Origin: Candidatus Methanolliviera sp. GoM_oil
GTDB taxonomy: Archaea > Halobacteriota > Methanoliparia > Methanoliparales > Methanoliparaceae
Assembly (NCBI GenBank): GCA_902158735.1
Contig: CABGHG010000104.1
Location: forward strand, 1 to 6,299
Direction of reading: 5' to 3'
DNA: 6,299 nucleotides
Both the position numbers and the translations under genes were made by a program. Below the pieces are notes generated by a model. That model searched no databases. It was given only the letters and a program-made list of their open reading frames with translations, and was not told the origin of the DNA. Below are positions 5,706 through 6,299 of this stretch, in pieces (within the stretch, counting starts at the first letter, position 1; the number at the start of each line of letters is the position of its first letter).

Positions 5706-5920
5706 AATTGCATTCAGCGCATCGGTTGGGCATGAGTTTCGCATATACCCGATTCACGTACCCGGCTTACACCTTTCAACTCCTTAATGCGCTCGATATT
5801 CTCAGTTTCGATTGCTATCATGTTATTAATTAATGAAAAAATGTGTATAACCCTGCTGTTCTTTTTCAAGTTCATCAACATCTCTGGTGATAACTCATCA
5901 ACTTCAACCACATACCTCAT
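5699..5920 (-). pseudogene. Truncated second copy of the subtilase: orphan I9-like prodomain
   Basis: An ATG at 5920 opens a 68-aa frame ending at 5714. Residues 1-58 are almost the same as subtilase residues 12-68 (MRYVVEVDELSPEM onward to GVSRVRESG). The DNA match to 3495-3712 is close to perfect in its 5' part, with one mismatch over roughly 87 bases. After RESG two 1-nt insertions throw the frame off, giving ICETHAQPMR and a stop, although DNA homology continues to about 5699. The whole catalytic domain is absent. GGTGAT in the leader could serve as a ribosome binding site, so the fragment may still yield a free prodomain similar in size to the 63-aa gene at 2545-2736. It is called a pseudogene because it is a clear truncation, but function as an inhibitor remains possible. 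Confidence 0.75.
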
Positions 5921-5943
5921 CGTATCACCGTTCTCAATCAAAC

Positions 5944-6279
5944 TCACGAAAAACTCCCCCGCCCCCCTCGCCACCCACTTCCCCTCCTCCACAAGCGCGC
6001 GTCCAACCCCAGCATCATCAGCGCACACCCCACCATACGGAGCAAACGGAACCGAGACCAGTTTCCTGCCAAACACCCGGCTCCCATCAGAAACATCGGC
6101 AGAACCCCGATGATCCCACCATCATCTCCCCTCGCAACCAGATAACGCGGCTTGTGCCCGTAAGTCTTCAGAACGACATTCCTCCACCCGATCTGGTGAT
6201 AGAACGTGGATGCATCCGACTCATAAACATAAGAATCCCACGCGTCCTCTTCCCCGGTGCGAAGTTCACTGATCTCCAT
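5944..6279 (-). pseudogene. Internally deleted, frameshifted FemAB copy
   Basis: The ATG at 6279 and the first 65 or so residues (MEISELRTGEEDAWDSYVY onward) match the intact FemAB closely. A lost base near 6085 (CTCCC against CTCTCC in the intact gene) then shifts the frame, and the parental reading VFGRKLVSVPFAPYGGVCAD continues one frame over. At about 5962-5966 the sequence jumps from the region matching 4491 to that matching 3786, removing about 700 bp. Because the indels add up, the frame returns to the parental stop at 5944, leaving a 111-codon open frame with a scrambled middle. It lacks the whole C-terminal acyltransferase half, so it cannot be an active enzyme. The subtilase fragment starts 23 nt later, repeating the order of the intact pair. 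Confidence 0.85.
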
Positions 6280-6299
6280 TTCCCACCCCTGCCCGGCTC
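5966..6299. repeat. Long direct repeat of the FemAB 5' region (partner 4491-4822)
   Basis: About 330 bp aligns with 4491-4822 at high identity. The visible differences are one 1-nt loss (near 6085), one 3-nt gain (near 6115) and scattered substitutions. It covers the leader and first third of the FemAB gene and represents a duplication or gene-conversion tract. Confidence 0.9.
6280..6299. repeat. 20-bp FemAB leader repeat, copy B
   Basis: Identical to 4803-4822 and running to the window edge, so the repeat may continue beyond it. It carries the same GGGGTGG ribosome binding site ahead of the collapsed FemAB copy. Confidence 0.9.

Noticed and set aside
1..6299. CRISPR array, insertion sequence, integron attC site or tRNA
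   Set aside because: No regularly spaced repeats, transposase or integrase coding, terminal inverted repeats with target duplications, or cloverleaf-like sequence could be recognised.

Overview
The window looks like an archaeal accessory locus, most likely from a euryarchaeon of the methanogen/ANME type. That assignment is inference from gene content and style: an AbrB-PIN toxin-antitoxin pair, a cytosolic subtilase, a FemAB/GNAT-like protein, and GTG starts with strong Shine-Dalgarno sites. No marker gene fixes the taxon. Every gene I can support lies on the minus strand, so the order of transcription is from high to low coordinates. I see no rRNA, tRNA, CRISPR array or transposase.

Layout in the direction of transcription. 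(1) 6299-5699: a collapsed copy of a FemAB-subtilase gene pair. The FemAB copy keeps its leader, start and stop but has lost about 700 bp internally and carries a 1-nt frameshift. It is followed by an orphan copy of only the subtilase prodomain. (2) 5713-4964: a short repeat-rich control region, then a VapB-like AbrB antitoxin and a PIN-domain toxin overlapping by ATGA. (3) 4963-4803: a remnant of a FemAB 3' end abutting the leader of the next gene. (4) 4802-2727: the intact pair, a 344-aa FemAB-like protein and a 338-aa S8 subtilase with a complete catalytic set and no signal peptide. (5) 2736-2545: a 63-aa protein overlapping the subtilase 3' end that resembles the subtilase's own N-terminal prodomain, as expected for a free I9-type inhibitor or chaperone. 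(6) 2513-1: a SAM methyltransferase, a NodB-like polysaccharide deacetylase-family protein, and an ATP-grasp carboxylate-amine ligase that runs off the window edge. These last genes are separated by only 4 nt or overlap by 11 nt.

The methyltransferase, deacetylase-like, ATP-grasp and FemAB genes are the kind found in cell-surface glycan or amide-bond-forming clusters. The subtilase and its I9-like partner add a proteolytic module whose target is unknown. The locus has been rearranged repeatedly. Pieces of the FemAB gene occur at four places, and the FemAB 3' end, a 24-nt spacer and the first codons of the next gene recur at the methyltransferase/deacetylase junction, where the tail is read in a different frame. 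Base composition also shifts: the ATP-grasp and methyltransferase genes are AT-rich and the FemAB gene is GC-rich, which suggests assembly from several sources.
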